In this document: piece after piece, positions 25,257 through 34,913 of the stretch
How the letters are laid out: each line of letters opens with the position of its first letter
How positions within the stretch are numbered: the first letter of the stretch is position 1
Assembly (NCBI RefSeq): GCF_023555005.1
Contig: NZ_JAMJPJ010000019.1
Location: 1 to 59,922, forward strand
From: Halomonas llamarensis
GTDB taxonomy: Bacteria > Pseudomonadota > Gammaproteobacteria > Pseudomonadales > Halomonadaceae
Length of the DNA stretch: 59,922 nucleotides
Direction of reading: 5' to 3'
Position numbers and translations under genes: made by a program
The notes under the pieces: model-generated
Seen by the model: the letters and a program-made list of their open reading frames with translations, nothing else
The model's database searches: none
Told to the model about the DNA's origin: nothing

Positions 25257-27548
25257 CTAAACGGCGGCCTGGGAAGAGGGTAAAAGCGGTGTCTTGTTAA
25301 GCCATAGGGTAATGGCCTCAATTTCCGTGCTGGCAAGCACAGTACTGCGTGTTTCTTGGCTAAAATACTGTAGGGCAGTTAATGCCGCGGGGCTTAAACC
25401 GGACTGTTCTTCTATTGCAAGAGGCAGCAGTGCACCTAATAGTTCTAGAGATGAGGGTGTCTGAGTATTGGCGGCGTTTAGCTCGTCAAGCCATAAGAGC
25501 CCGACACAATCGCTGTGTTCCTGAAACAAGAACGCTGAGTCGGCTTCCTCAAGGGGTAAATTAAGCGGCTCTAACAGGGTGGGAGCGCTCAACGACAGGC
25601 GTGCTCCGCGTGTCAGGGCGAGACCGTTCTGTTTGGCGACAGACTCAAGTGTGGCCAACGCCTGTGCCGACGCACCCTCGGCAGGCAGCATGCAGGCGAT
25701 ATGTCCCTCTTGACGACTCAGCAGGACAACATCCAGCACCAGGTGCTGGTCACGAGCGGTACGAGTTAAGCAAAACTGCGTAATAGCTGGCACGATCTCG
25801 TTTAGGTTCAGGTGCGAGCGAATGATCCGGTTATCGCTGGACAAGCAAAAGCCGTTGGCACTTTCCAGTATGTGCAGTGACTCGTTAGGTGCTTGCTTGG
25901 TGGTTTCCAGTAGCGGCTCTAGCGAGGCTGCAATTTGCTTCGCTACAGGGCCTTGAGGAGCGCTGATCGACCAGTAGCGTTGGTCAAAGAAGAGTGAGCT
26001 GCGCCAAGTCTGAGCTGGCTCACGCGTCTGAGTTGAGGCGATAGACGTTGATGCTTCGCCATCGCTGGGGGCTAGTAGGCCGTGTTGCCACCATAGAGAA
26101 AGTGTCATCCATAGGTCGTTTTCCAGCGAACGAGTCTCTACTTGCCCATTGCTTGCGACATGCAGGTGTTCAAGAATCGTTTCAGGCGGCTCACCTTCGC
26201 TTGCCAGCAGCCATATCAGCGCGGCGCTATCGTTCAGCTGAAAATACTTGCCACTAGTGTGATGATAAAGTGCTAGGCGCTCGCCTTCGATAATCTCGCT
26301 GACGTCATGGGCTTTAAAACTCAGTGTCTGAGCATACTGGTCATCGGCTAAGCGATAATCCGCCAAGCTGGGCAGTCCGATAAATGGCAGGTAGCGGCTA
26401 ACGTCCGGGGCGGGATACAACGGTACAAACCCTCCGGCATGCTCACGCTCGGCCGCCAGTGTTGATGCATCGAAAGTGTCCGTTTCGCTTGGCGGTTGAT
26501 CCAGCCCGATCAGGGCAATCATATCTCTTACAAGATCGCCTTTGACGACTTCCTCAATCACGCCGCCGTGCTCGGGCTTGGCGCACGTTCCCAGCGAGGG
26601 ACTTAGGTTGCATTCCAAAATCCATGGTTTGAGTTGGTCATCGACCAGGCAGTCCAGGCCGATTAACTCGTAGCAGCCGCGCGGATCTGCCTCGTCTTGC
26701 TGGGAGCGCTCGCGCATTGCGTCTACCCCGGAAAGTGCGGTTAGCGTGGCTAAGTCATGCAGTTGGCTAAACAGCGCCTGATCGTCATGCCCTTGTTCAC
26801 GTAGCCACTCGCGGTAGCGGTCAAGGTCGATAAATTCGACTGGAACCTCGGCATCCAGATTGAGTGCGTTGATGTCTGGGTTGGTCAGCTGGCTGAAAGG
26901 GTTGTCGATATCGTCAGGGCTCCACGGGGCCGAGGCCAGCTTGGCAAAACCTTGGTCGTAGAGGTATATCCGCAGAGGATCGATACTGGCAATCAGCATA
27001 TAAAGCCGTAACACGTACTTGTGGCCGCGAATAGTATGCGGATTGGCCACGTACTCCTGCACTAGCCAATTGGAGGTCAGTGACGCGGTCGTCGGGTCGC
27101 GCAGTACCTGCACTCCCTTACCCTTGGATGCATTGGTCGGCTTCAAAATCCAACGCTTTTCAGGATGCGCCGCAGCGTCTTCAATCAGCGCTGGATAGTC
27201 GTGGGGCATCTCATAGGCGCGCGGGAAAAAATTCATTCGCTGGGTGTTGGCGTGCCCGTCACCGTAGTGGCGCCGTGTTCGCTCCCGCAGCGCACTCAGG
27301 CCTGCGTGCAGACGGCTTTTGACGGTAAGCGCGGCGTTGCCCGGAATGTGGTTCATTACGCGACTGGGAGACGCTTCCTTGAACGCTGCCTTGGGCGGCA
27401 TGCCGGTTACCCAGGCTGCCTGCCACTGCTGTTCATCGCCTTCTTGCCAACCATGGGTCTCAAGCGTTTGGCGAAAAAAACGATCCTGTTCGGCATGGCG
27501 TTTGCCGCTTAACCAGAAACGTGGCGATGTGGGGGGGTAAGCGCTCAT
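25257..27548 (-). CDS. TTL-type ATP-grasp ligase fused to PqqD-like and HprK-like domains
   Basis: 763 residues. About 40-350 is a tubulin-tyrosine-ligase-like ATP-grasp domain: WILKPTNASKGKGVQVL (135-149), LVQEYV (162-167), GHKYVLRLYMLI (175-186), QLTN (220-223), and the metal/ATP end ILECNLSPSLG (310-320). About 408-493 is a PqqD-like winged helix (YFQLNDSAALIWLL), the fold that binds RiPP leader peptides. About 515-763 looks like an HprK-related domain, but the P-loop position reads LPAEGASAQA (621-630), so it should not bind ATP as a kinase. The ATG has AAGGAG 8 bases upstream. It leads an operon with the Glu/Gly-rich peptide and a DinB-like protein. Inferred role: ligating amino acids to the peptide. 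Confidence 0.85.
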   Translation of the reverse strand: MSAYPPTSPRFWLSGKRHAEQDRFFRQTLETHGWQEGDEQQWQAAWVTGMPPKAAFKEASPSRVMNHIPGNAALTVKSRLHAGLSALRERTRRHYGDGHANTQRMNFFPRAYEMPHDYPALIEDAAAHPEKRWILKPTNASKGKGVQVLRDPTTASLTSNWLVQEYVANPHTIRGHKYVLRLYMLIASIDPLRIYLYDQGFAKLASAPWSPDDIDNPFSQLTNPDINALNLDAEVPVEFIDLDRYREWLREQGHDDQALFSQLHDLATLTALSGVDAMRERSQQDEADPRGCYELIGLDCLVDDQLKPWILECNLSPSLGTCAKPEHGGVIEEVVKGDLVRDMIALIGLDQPPSETDTFDASTLAAEREHAGGFVPLYPAPDVSRYLPFIGLPSLADYRLADDQYAQTLSFKAHDVSEIIEGERLALYHHTSGKYFQLNDSAALIWLLASEGEPPETILEHLHVASNGQVETRSLENDLWMTLSLWWQHGLLAPSDGEASTSIASTQTREPAQTWRSSLFFDQRYWSISAPQGPVAKQIAASLEPLLETTKQAPNESLHILESANGFCLSSDNRIIRSHLNLNEIVPAITQFCLTRTARDQHLVLDVVLLSRQEGHIACMLPAEGASAQALATLESVAKQNGLALTRGARLSLSAPTLLEPLNLPLEEADSAFLFQEHSDCVGLLWLDELNAANTQTPSSLELLGALLPLAIEEQSGLSPAALTALQYFSQETRSTVLASTEIEAITLWLNKTPLLPSSQAAV

Positions 27549-27582
27549 CCTGGGCTCCTTGACGGGTCATTACTAAGTGAGT

Positions 27583-27607
27583 GGCGACACAATGCGATTG
27601 CTTACAG
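27583..27607 (-). promoter_or_regulatory. TGTAAG-type element before TTL/PqqD operon
   Basis: On the minus strand CTGTAAG, twelve bases, then GTCGCC, about 40-55 bp before the ATG. It resembles the element before doxX (10183-10207). It could be an ECF-type promoter; weak evidence. Confidence 0.3.
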
Positions 27608-27812
27608 GCAATTTGTACGGAATTTCCCCGGTGTATCTTTAATATAGTACCGATGCTTTCACTGAGGGGATGGTTTTAACGATACCCTTATGCCAAAAAA
27701 GCATTTTAAGTGTGGTTTTGTATAGCTCATTATTCTAGTAATGTACCAACCGTTCCATCGCTTTTCGCCATTTCATTAAAAGATGGCGTTCAACGGCACT
27801 TCTGGAGGTTTT

Positions 27813-28769
27813 ATGGCACGCTTACTCATTGGCTTGATTGGCACGTTTGGACTTTTCACCCACGCATTGGCGCATCAAATGACACCGCTGGTAGACGCTC
27901 AGTGGCTAAATGACCACCTTGATCAGGAAGAGCTGGTGGTGCTGGATGTGCGCTCCTCGATTGATAACGGCGGCGATGCGGATAGTTTCACCGGCGCGCA
28001 TATTCCCGGTAGCCGCTATTCGAGCTACACCGATGACGGCTGGCGTGAAACCCGGGACAGCGTCGCAGGTTTGATGCCGGCGGTGAGCGAGCTAGAAGCG
28101 CTGATTGGCGGTCTAGGCATCGATAACGAAAGCAACGTGGTGATTGTCCCTGCGGGTACCGGTGCAACCGACTTTGGCAGTGCGGCACGTGTCTATTGGA
28201 CACTTAAGGTGTTGGGCCACGATGAGGTTGCCATCCTTAACGGCGGTTTTTCCGGCTGGCAACAGCAAGGCTTCGACGTGGTAAGTGGTGATAATGGCGG
28301 TTATGAAACGACAGAGTTTGATGCCACGCTGCGCGAAGAGCTGGTCGCTTCAACTGAAGATGTCGAAGCCGCGCGTGATAGCCAGGCACAACTGGTCGAT
28401 GCTCGTCCTGCTGATTATTTTGCCGGTGAGACTCAATCATCTGCAGCGCGGGTCGCGGGCACTATTCCTGGTGCGCAGAGCCTGCCTCATCAGTCACATT
28501 TAAACGACCAAAATGGCGCTTACTATCTGGATGTTGAAGGCTTGCAGTCGCGCATCAATAGCGCTGAGCTGGACAGCAGCGAGCGGACGATTGCCTTTTG
28601 TAACACAGGCCACTGGGCCGCTACCGATTGGTTCGTGTTAAGCGAAGTCGCCAACTTCGATAATATCTCAATGTATGACGGTTCGATGGCTGCTTGGACC
28701 ATCAGCGACTCCCGCCCGGTGCAGCTAGCTCGGGAAGGCATCAAGCAGGTGAAGGCGTTATTGAATTAA
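27813..28769 (+). CDS. Periplasmic thiosulfate/3-mercaptopyruvate-type sulfurtransferase
   Basis: A 318-residue two-domain rhodanese with a signal peptide (MARLLIGLIGTFGLFTHALA). The first rhodanese domain covers about 20-155. The second has the active loop CNTGHWA, where the Cys takes up sulfane sulfur. It is secreted, unlike cytoplasmic SseA. The ATG at 27813 has GGAGG 4 bases upstream and begins the signal peptide; an earlier ATG at 27783 adds ten residues. It diverges from the TTL operon. Confidence 0.9.
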   Translation: MARLLIGLIGTFGLFTHALAHQMTPLVDAQWLNDHLDQEELVVLDVRSSIDNGGDADSFTGAHIPGSRYSSYTDDGWRETRDSVAGLMPAVSELEALIGGLGIDNESNVVIVPAGTGATDFGSAARVYWTLKVLGHDEVAILNGGFSGWQQQGFDVVSGDNGGYETTEFDATLREELVASTEDVEAARDSQAQLVDARPADYFAGETQSSAARVAGTIPGAQSLPHQSHLNDQNGAYYLDVEGLQSRINSAELDSSERTIAFCNTGHWAATDWFVLSEVANFDNISMYDGSMAAWTISDSRPVQLAREGIKQVKALLN

Positions 28770-29171
28770 GTAAGTGCGAAGTAAAGTCAGGACAAAAAAT
28801 AAGGGCAAAAAAGTAAGCAAATAAACACTAGGTATAAGCATGGCATAAGGATATGTCTTTATTTCTAGGGTGGGTTGCGTAGGCCTGCGCGCGCGCCCTA
28901 GAATGCGCTTATGACGTTTGGATGCCCCCGCTCTTATAGCCCTAACCCCATCTTAACGGCTACTATGCCGCCCACCTGTTATACCGACAACTTGGCGGTG
29001 GCACACGTCATTGTGCCATTTTCTTGCGACGATAGGGCACGCTCGCCGCTCGTCTTACCCGCTATTTGACAAGTTGAGTGTGACGCTATTTCTTCTTTTT
29101 TGTGCACGGGTTGCGCCTGGCGGTTCTGTTACAAACCTATTTAGCCACTTTTCTTAACCATAAGGCCAACA
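28770..29171. other. Leader region before ZIP transporter
   Basis: 402 bp with no gene. It contains a perfect 8-bp pair TTCTAGGG (28863-28870) / CCCTAGAA (28896-28903) enclosing a GC-rich loop, and a TTGACA-like hexamer near 29067. The length would allow a regulatory RNA for a metal transporter, but I do not recognise a known riboswitch. Confidence 0.35.
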
Positions 29172-29957
29172 ATGCACATGGAAAATACGCTTTTATTAGG
29201 TTTTTTGGGTAGCCTTGTCGCCGGCTCGCTAACCGCCGTCGGCGCGCTGCCAGTCCTTTTGGGCAAAACGCCTGATCGCGCGTTTCGCGATCAGGCGCTA
29301 GGCTTTGCCGCCGGTGTGATGCTGGCGGCGTCGTTTTTCTCGCTGATTATCCCGGCGTTGGACGCTGCCGAAATATTCTATGCGGGCGGCCCGGTACCCG
29401 CCGCTATCGTCTGTGCGGCTATTTTGCTGGGTATGGGCGCGATAGCCCTGCTTAACGAGCGCTTGCCCCACGAGCATTTTCAGCAAGGGCGAGAAGGGCC
29501 TGAAGCCGCTTCACTGAGGCGTGTATGGCTATTTGTATTTGCCATCGCTATTCATAACCTGCCTGAGGGCATGGCAGTGGGCGTCGGCTTTGGCGCCAAC
29601 GGCCTGGAGGGCGGCATGCCGCTGGCGATAGGCATTGGCCTGCAAAATATGCCGGAAGGGTTGGCCGTTGCCATTGCGCTGATGGGAGAAGGGTATTCCC
29701 GAGTGCGTTCGTGGTCGATTGCCGCGCTGACCGGGTTAATCGAGCCCATTGGTGGGCTGTTCGGAGCTGGAGTTATGTCTGTTTCGCAGGGGTTGTTACC
29801 GTGGGGTATGGCCTTTGCCGCAGGCGCCATGCTCTATGTTATCAGCCACGAGATTATTCCCGAATCGCACCGTAGCGGACATCAGAAAAAGGCAACGTTT
29901 GGCCTGGCGATTGGTCTGGTGATTATGCTGTTTCTTGATGTGTGGCTGGGAGCGTAA
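29172..29957 (+). CDS. ZIP-family divalent metal transporter
   Basis: A 261-residue inner-membrane protein with about eight helices. The ZIP metal-site motifs are HNLPEGMAVGVG (helix 4) and QNMPEGLAVAI (helix 5). The cytoplasmic loop is short with a modest His content (ERLPHEHFQQ). It imports Zn(II) or related metals in the family; specificity is not shown. AAGG precedes the ATG; a second ATG is six bases later. Confidence 0.92.
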   Translation: MHMENTLLLGFLGSLVAGSLTAVGALPVLLGKTPDRAFRDQALGFAAGVMLAASFFSLIIPALDAAEIFYAGGPVPAAIVCAAILLGMGAIALLNERLPHEHFQQGREGPEAASLRRVWLFVFAIAIHNLPEGMAVGVGFGANGLEGGMPLAIGIGLQNMPEGLAVAIALMGEGYSRVRSWSIAALTGLIEPIGGLFGAGVMSVSQGLLPWGMAFAAGAMLYVISHEIIPESHRSGHQKKATFGLAIGLVIMLFLDVWLGA

Positions 29958-29986
29958 CCATTCGCCAATCGTTAGCGTACCGGTTT

Positions 29987-30018
29987 CGCTCACCGGCCGT
30001 ACTCAAGGCCGGTGAGCG
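29987..30018. terminator. Bidirectional terminator, ZIP gene / isocitrate dehydrogenase
   Basis: A perfect 12-bp stem (CGCTCACCGGCC / GGCCGGTGAGCG) with an 8-base loop lies between two convergent genes. Confidence 0.75.
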
Positions 30019-30027
30019 GGAATGGCC

Positions 30028-31041
30028 TTACCGGCCGACGTAGTCGACCAGTGCTTCAGCAAACGTATCGGTGGTGCCGGTGCCGCCCATGTCAGGGGTG
30101 ACCATATCGCGGCGGTTTTCCAGCACGTCACGAATCCCCTTGCGGATGGCGGTGGCTTTATCGTCCATGTTCAGGTGGTCGAGCATTTGCGCAGCGGCTA
30201 ATAGCAGCGCACAGGGATTGGCGATCTTTTTGCCTTCGATATCCGGCGCGGAGCCGTGCACGGCCTCGAAGATCGCCGCTTTCTCGCCAATGTTGGCACC
30301 CGGTGCCAGGCCAAGCCCGCCGACCAGACCCGCACACAGGTCAGACATGATGTCGCCAAACAGATTGGTAGTGACCACCACATCGAACTGGTGCGGGTTC
30401 ATGACCAGCTGCATGCAGGCGTTATCGACGATCATCTCCTGGAATTCAATGTCGGGATATTCTTCGGCGATTTCCCGGGCAACATCCAGGAAAAGCCCTG
30501 AGCTGGTCTTGATGATGTTAGCTTTATGCACCGCCGTGACTTTCTTGCGGCCATTGTTTTTGGCCAATTCGAAGGCATAACGCACGATGCGCTCGGAGCC
30601 TTCGCGAGTCACTTTGATTACCGAAATCCCGGTGTTGCCGTCGTCAATCAACTCTTGGCCGTCAGAGAGGTATGCGCCCTCAGTGTTTTCGCGCACGGTG
30701 ATCATGTCAATGTCGTCGTAGCGTGATTGAGTGCCGGGAAAGCTGATGGCAGGGCGGACATTGGCATAAAGGTCAAAATGGCGGCGAAGCTGCACGTTGA
30801 TCGAGGAGAAGCCTTTGCCAATCGGCGTGGTAAGCGGGCCTTTTAGCGTGATACCCAGTTTCTCAATAGTGTCGAGCGATTCCTGCGGAATCAGCGTGCC
30901 GTGCTTTTCCAGCGCCGTCAGGCCAGCATCGATAAAGTGGTAATCCAAACCGCAGTCTAGCGCGTCAAGAACGCGCAAGGTGGCATCCATAATTTCGGGA
31001 CCGATGCCATCGCCTTTAATGACCGCAATAGACTGGCTCAT
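30028..31041 (-). CDS. NAD-type isocitrate dehydrogenase
   Basis: A 337-residue beta-decarboxylating dehydrogenase starting SIAVIKGDGIGPEIM. Features are the substrate motif SSINVQLRRHFDLYANVRP, the Tyr/Lys catalytic region (RENTEGAYL, HKANIIK), metal Asp residues in NLFGDIMSDL, and the dinucleotide site HGSAPDIEGK. The SSxNxxLR form and length point to mitochondrial-like NAD-IDH rather than 3-isopropylmalate dehydrogenase or the longer NADP-IDH. GAGGAG precedes the ATG. It is monocistronic. Confidence 0.9.
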   Translation of the reverse strand: MSQSIAVIKGDGIGPEIMDATLRVLDALDCGLDYHFIDAGLTALEKHGTLIPQESLDTIEKLGITLKGPLTTPIGKGFSSINVQLRRHFDLYANVRPAISFPGTQSRYDDIDMITVRENTEGAYLSDGQELIDDGNTGISVIKVTREGSERIVRYAFELAKNNGRKKVTAVHKANIIKTSSGLFLDVAREIAEEYPDIEFQEMIVDNACMQLVMNPHQFDVVVTTNLFGDIMSDLCAGLVGGLGLAPGANIGEKAAIFEAVHGSAPDIEGKKIANPCALLLAAAQMLDHLNMDDKATAIRKGIRDVLENRRDMVTPDMGGTGTTDTFAEALVDYVGR

Positions 31042-31325
31042 GTCGTACTCCTCTTGATAATGGCGGGAAATCGGCGGGGTGGTGCCGATTCAACGTGGAC
31101 TGACGGGTATCGTCTTGTGCGTGGCAATGGTACGCCAACGTAGGACAAAACGTCACCCTGAAAAGGCCGTAGAAAAGCGCGCTTGCGGGTTGTTCAAGCG
31201 TTATCCATGCTTTGTACATTGAGTAAACGGTCCTCAGGTGAAAGCACGTTGAGTAAAAAAACCGGAACCTGCTAGCCTGAAGAGATACCTCATCGTGATG
31301 CCGCCATGCTTTTGAAGGAGCACCC

Positions 31326-32750
31326 ATGCACACGCGACGCTGGGTAACATACGCGAAGCTCATTACACTATTTTGTTTCCTGGTGGGCGCGCTGATGCTC
31401 ACCTGGCAAGCTGCGGCACAAAATAGCGAATCCACTAACGTGGCTGCTAGCGACAAAAGTGCGCTGGTGCTGACCACTGAGGGCGCTATCGGCCCTGCCA
31501 CCAAAGATTACGTTGAGCGTGGCTTGCGCACGGCGCGCGAGCAAGGCAGCGAAGTGATGATCGTCGCCCTCGACACGCCCGGCGGGTTAGTCGACACCAC
31601 CCGCGATATGATCCGCGAGATGCTCAACGCCGATATTCCTGTCGCGATGTACGTATCGCCGAGCGGCGCGCGGGCGGCGAGCGCGGGCACCTATTTGCTT
31701 TATGGCAGCCACGTCGCGGCGATGGCGCCGGCGACCCATCTAGGCTCCGCTACGCCGGTACAGATGGGCGGCGGCGGGTTACCTGGCACGGGTGAGGGCG
31801 GCGATACCGAGCCGACTGAAGACAGTGAAAGTAAAGAGAGCGAAAACGGTGCCGATACGCAGCAAAGCGACGGCAGCAGCGCCATGGAACGCAAGGTATT
31901 GGAAGACGCCGTGAGCTTTATTCGCAGCCTGGCCGAGCGCCACGGCCGCAATGCGGATTGGGCCGAAGACGCGGTGCGCAATGCGGTTAACCTTACGGCC
32001 TCAGGTGCGCTGGAAAACAATGTCATCGATATTGTCGCCAGTGACATTGACGGTTTGCTTACCCACATGGACGGCATGACGGTGGTAATGGAGCGTGGCG
32101 AGCGCACACTGAACACGACCGATTTGCGCATTGAGCGCTTCGACCCTGACTGGCGCACCGAAGTGCTTTCGCTAATTACCAACCCCAATGTTGCCTATTT
32201 TTTGATGATCATCGGCTTTTACGGGCTAATTTTTGAACTCTCCAGCCCGGGTAGCTTGTTTCCCGGCACCATCGGGGTAATTTCACTGCTGCTGGCGCTC
32301 TTTGCGTTTCAGGTGCTGCCGATTAACTACGCGGGGTTGGCGTTGATTTTGGTGGGGCTGGCGCTGATGGTTGGCGAGGCGTTAATGCCTAGCTTCGGTG
32401 TGTTAGGTGTGGGCGGTATAGCGGCTTTTGTGTTGGGGTCGGTGATGCTAATGGATGCCGAGTATCTGGCGATTTCGCTGCCTATGATTGGCGGCGTGGC
32501 GCTGGTGTCGGGCGGGCTAATACTGTGGACCCTCACGCGCTTTATGACCCTGCGGCGGCGCCCGGCGCACACCGGCGCCGAGCAGCTGGAAGGTGCTTAC
32601 GCCAAGGTGCTGGAAGATTTTGACGATGAGGGCCATGTGCGCCTACACGGCGAGCGCTGGAATGCGACCACTAATGCCCCGGTTAAAAAAGGCGACGAGG
32701 TAAAGGTTTTGCGCCTAGAAGGTTTAACGCTTTATGTGACGCCCCCTTAG
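31326..32750 (+). CDS. NfeD-family membrane serine protease
   Basis: A 474-residue protein with signal peptide (to AAAQ, about residue 32). The ClpP-like protease domain has catalytic Ser in PSGARAASAGTYLL and a likely Lys in MERKVLED, interrupted by an acidic low-complexity insert (EGGDTEPTEDSESKESENG). Then come four to five membrane helices and a C-terminal OB-fold NfeD domain. Partner of the stomatin-like gene 74 bp downstream; together they act on membrane microdomains or protein quality control. AAGGAG lies 5 bases before the ATG. Confidence 0.92.
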   Translation: MHTRRWVTYAKLITLFCFLVGALMLTWQAAAQNSESTNVAASDKSALVLTTEGAIGPATKDYVERGLRTAREQGSEVMIVALDTPGGLVDTTRDMIREMLNADIPVAMYVSPSGARAASAGTYLLYGSHVAAMAPATHLGSATPVQMGGGGLPGTGEGGDTEPTEDSESKESENGADTQQSDGSSAMERKVLEDAVSFIRSLAERHGRNADWAEDAVRNAVNLTASGALENNVIDIVASDIDGLLTHMDGMTVVMERGERTLNTTDLRIERFDPDWRTEVLSLITNPNVAYFLMIIGFYGLIFELSSPGSLFPGTIGVISLLLALFAFQVLPINYAGLALILVGLALMVGEALMPSFGVLGVGGIAAFVLGSVMLMDAEYLAISLPMIGGVALVSGGLILWTLTRFMTLRRRPAHTGAEQLEGAYAKVLEDFDDEGHVRLHGERWNATTNAPVKKGDEVKVLRLEGLTLYVTPP

Positions 32751-32824
32751 CAGTGAAGCTTTAGGGTTTTTTGACTTTCAATTGATGCTTAACGTTTAAA
32801 CGTAGTGTTGAAAAGAGGTGCCCG

Positions 32825-33625
32825 ATGATTCTTTCGTATCTTGTTCCCGTCGTTTTGGTGGTGATGCTGATCGCCGCCTCGATTCGCATCCTGCCCGAGT
32901 ACAAACGCGGGGTGGTGTTCTTTCTGGGCCGCTTCCAGACGGTAAAAGGACCGGGTCTTGTGATCGTGATTCCCGCTATTCAAAAAATGCAGGTAATTGA
33001 TCTGCGCGTCATCACTATGGACGTGCCCGAGCAGGACGTGATCTCTCAGGATAACGTCACGGTCAAGGTCAACGCGGTGCTCTATTTCCGCGTTGTCGAT
33101 CCGGAAAAAGCCATCATCCAAGTGGAGAACTTTACGCAGGCCACCAGCCAGCTGGCGCAAACCACGCTGCGCTCGGTGCTAGGTAAGCATGACCTGGACG
33201 AAATGCTCTCCGAGCGTGACAAGCTTAACGATGATATTCAGGAAATCATCGACGCGCAGACGGAGGCGTGGGGCATCAAAGTCGCCAATGTCGAAATCAA
33301 GCACGTGGATCTGGATGAAAGCATGATCCGCGCGATTGCTCGCCAGGCGGAAGCCGAGCGCGAACGTCGTGCCAAGGTGATTCACGCCGAAGGTGAGCTT
33401 CAAGCCTCGAAGAAACTGGTCGAGGCGGCCAACGTGATGGACGAAAACTCCGCCGCGCTGCAGCTGCGCTACTTGCAGACCATGAGCGATATGAGTAATA
33501 AAAACGCGTCTACCATCGTGTTCCCGCTACCCATGGACATTATGGAAGCCTTTAAGGACATGAAAGCCAAACACACGGCGCCAAGCGACACACGTAAAAA
33601 CGATACGGGTAAAAACGACGCGTGA
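32825..33625 (+). CDS. Slipin (stomatin/SPFH) protein
   Basis: A 266-residue SPFH protein: one N-terminal membrane helix (residues 2-20), then a band-7 domain starting [18 protein letters not shown] and an Ala/Glu-rich helix ([20 protein letters not shown]). Paired with the NfeD gene as in many bacteria; the protease is thought to cleave or chaperone with the slipin. The C-terminus has a short [18 protein letters not shown] repeat tail. Its stop overlaps the GTG of the next gene. Confidence 0.93.
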   Translation: MILSYLVPVVLVVMLIAASIRILPEYKRGVVFFLGRFQTVKGPGLVIVIPAIQKMQVIDLRVITMDVPEQDVISQDNVTVKVNAVLYFRVVDPEKAIIQVENFTQATSQLAQTTLRSVLGKHDLDEMLSERDKLNDDIQEIIDAQTEAWGIKVANVEIKHVDLDESMIRAIARQAEAERERRAKVIHAEGELQASKKLVEAANVMDENSAALQLRYLQTMSDMSNKNASTIVFPLPMDIMEAFKDMKAKHTAPSDTRKNDTGKNDA

Positions 33626-34551
33626 GCCAAACGTTACGAAACTCCGGCGCCGAACCTTTATCGCACCGCCAGCAAGGGCTTTTAATGACCGCTGGCGGTG
33701 CGCTGATTATCTCCCCCGATGCGCTGCTGATTAAGCTTATCGGTCTGCCGGATTTGGATATTTTGCTTTGGCGCGGCCTGCTCACCGCATTGGGTTTTAT
33801 GCTGATTGTGGTATTGCGCCAGGGCCTTGGCTTTATGAACGCCTACCGACGCTGCGGCTGGACCGGTATTGGCGTTGCCGTGTTGTTTAGCTTCTCCACG
33901 TTTGGTTTTGTACTCGGCAATCAGTACACCAAAGGCGGCAACGTGTTGATGATTTTGGCCAGTGCGCCGCTGATTGCCGCTGCGCTCTCGCGGGTTTTCC
34001 TCTACGAACGCCAGCCACGACGCACCTGGGTGGCGATTTTTCTTTGCCTGTTGGGCACATCGTTGATCGTGCTGGATGACGCTGGCGCAGGCTCCTGGGT
34101 GGGTAACGCCTTTGCGCTGCTCGCCGCCACGGCCTTGGCGGCTAACTTTACCCTTTGCCGCACTCGCACCGGCGTGGATATGAGCCCGATGCTTACGCTT
34201 TCAGGGCTGATAGTGGCCACAGTGGCATTTGTCGTCAGTGGCTTTGGCGCGCGTTTAATCGTGCCGTCTCTGGCGAGCGGCGTATGGCTAGTGGTGTTGT
34301 GTTTAGGGCTATTGCCGCTCGGGTTTACCTTGATTCAGCGCGGCCCGCTTTATCTGCCGGCGGCCGACGTGGGGCTTTTAATGCTCTCTGAAGTGGTGGT
34401 GGGCACGCTCTGGGTATGGTGGATACTCGGCGAGCAGCCTGGGCCCATTGGGCTTTTGGGCGGGGCAATCGTTATCGGCACCCTGCTGGTGAAAGGGCTT
34501 TATGAGCGCCGTATCGAGATGCGGCAGCGCAGCAGGGTGCAGGCCGGCTGA
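33622..34551 (+). CDS. DMT (EamA-type) transporter
   Basis: A 309-residue protein with about ten membrane helices as two EamA repeats (first about 20-150, second about 165-295). It probably exports a metabolite, substrate unknown. The GTG at 33622 overlaps the slipin stop (GTGA), suggesting coupling. An ATG at 33685 that begins nearer the first helix is an alternative. Confidence 0.88.
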   Translation: MSQTLRNSGAEPLSHRQQGLLMTAGGALIISPDALLIKLIGLPDLDILLWRGLLTALGFMLIVVLRQGLGFMNAYRRCGWTGIGVAVLFSFSTFGFVLGNQYTKGGNVLMILASAPLIAAALSRVFLYERQPRRTWVAIFLCLLGTSLIVLDDAGAGSWVGNAFALLAATALAANFTLCRTRTGVDMSPMLTLSGLIVATVAFVVSGFGARLIVPSLASGVWLVVLCLGLLPLGFTLIQRGPLYLPAADVGLLMLSEVVVGTLWVWWILGEQPGPIGLLGGAIVIGTLLVKGLYERRIEMRQRSRVQAG

Positions 34552-34913
34552 TTTGCTGCTAGAATCCGTCGCCTTCGTTGCGTAGCTTTAGGCGCGTTGT
34601 CTTTGAAACAGCATTAAAAACGCACAGGCGTCATTCACTGTCATGTCGATCTTTTTCACGACATCTACCATCTTCTCAGGGCTGATGACTCCGCCCTAGG
34701 TTTTCTTGCTTATACCGCTTATGACCGCCCGGCGTTCACTACGTTGTCATGGCGGCACGGCACTCTTGTGTAGGCCACATAAACATGGGGTGCACAGCCA
34801 GCGTCATCTCCGCACCCGCGGATCTCCTTTTCTAATGTTTTCGTGCGATTCTGGCACGTCCTTGGGCGCTGTCATTGAGTCGTTTGTTTTTACTCCCAAC
34901 CCTGGACCCTCGA
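34552..34913 (+). other. Long leader before SulP gene
   Basis: About 360 bp without a gene. A small AGGGC/GCCCT hairpin lies at 34678-34698 followed by TAGGTTTTC, possibly the DMT terminator. The ~200 bp after it could be a transcribed leader of the SulP gene. No known riboswitch is recognised. Confidence 0.35.

Noticed and set aside
28863..28903. Hairpin before ZIP gene as a known manganese (yybP-ykoY) riboswitch
   Set aside because: The conserved loop sequences of that riboswitch could not be found; only a simple stem is visible.
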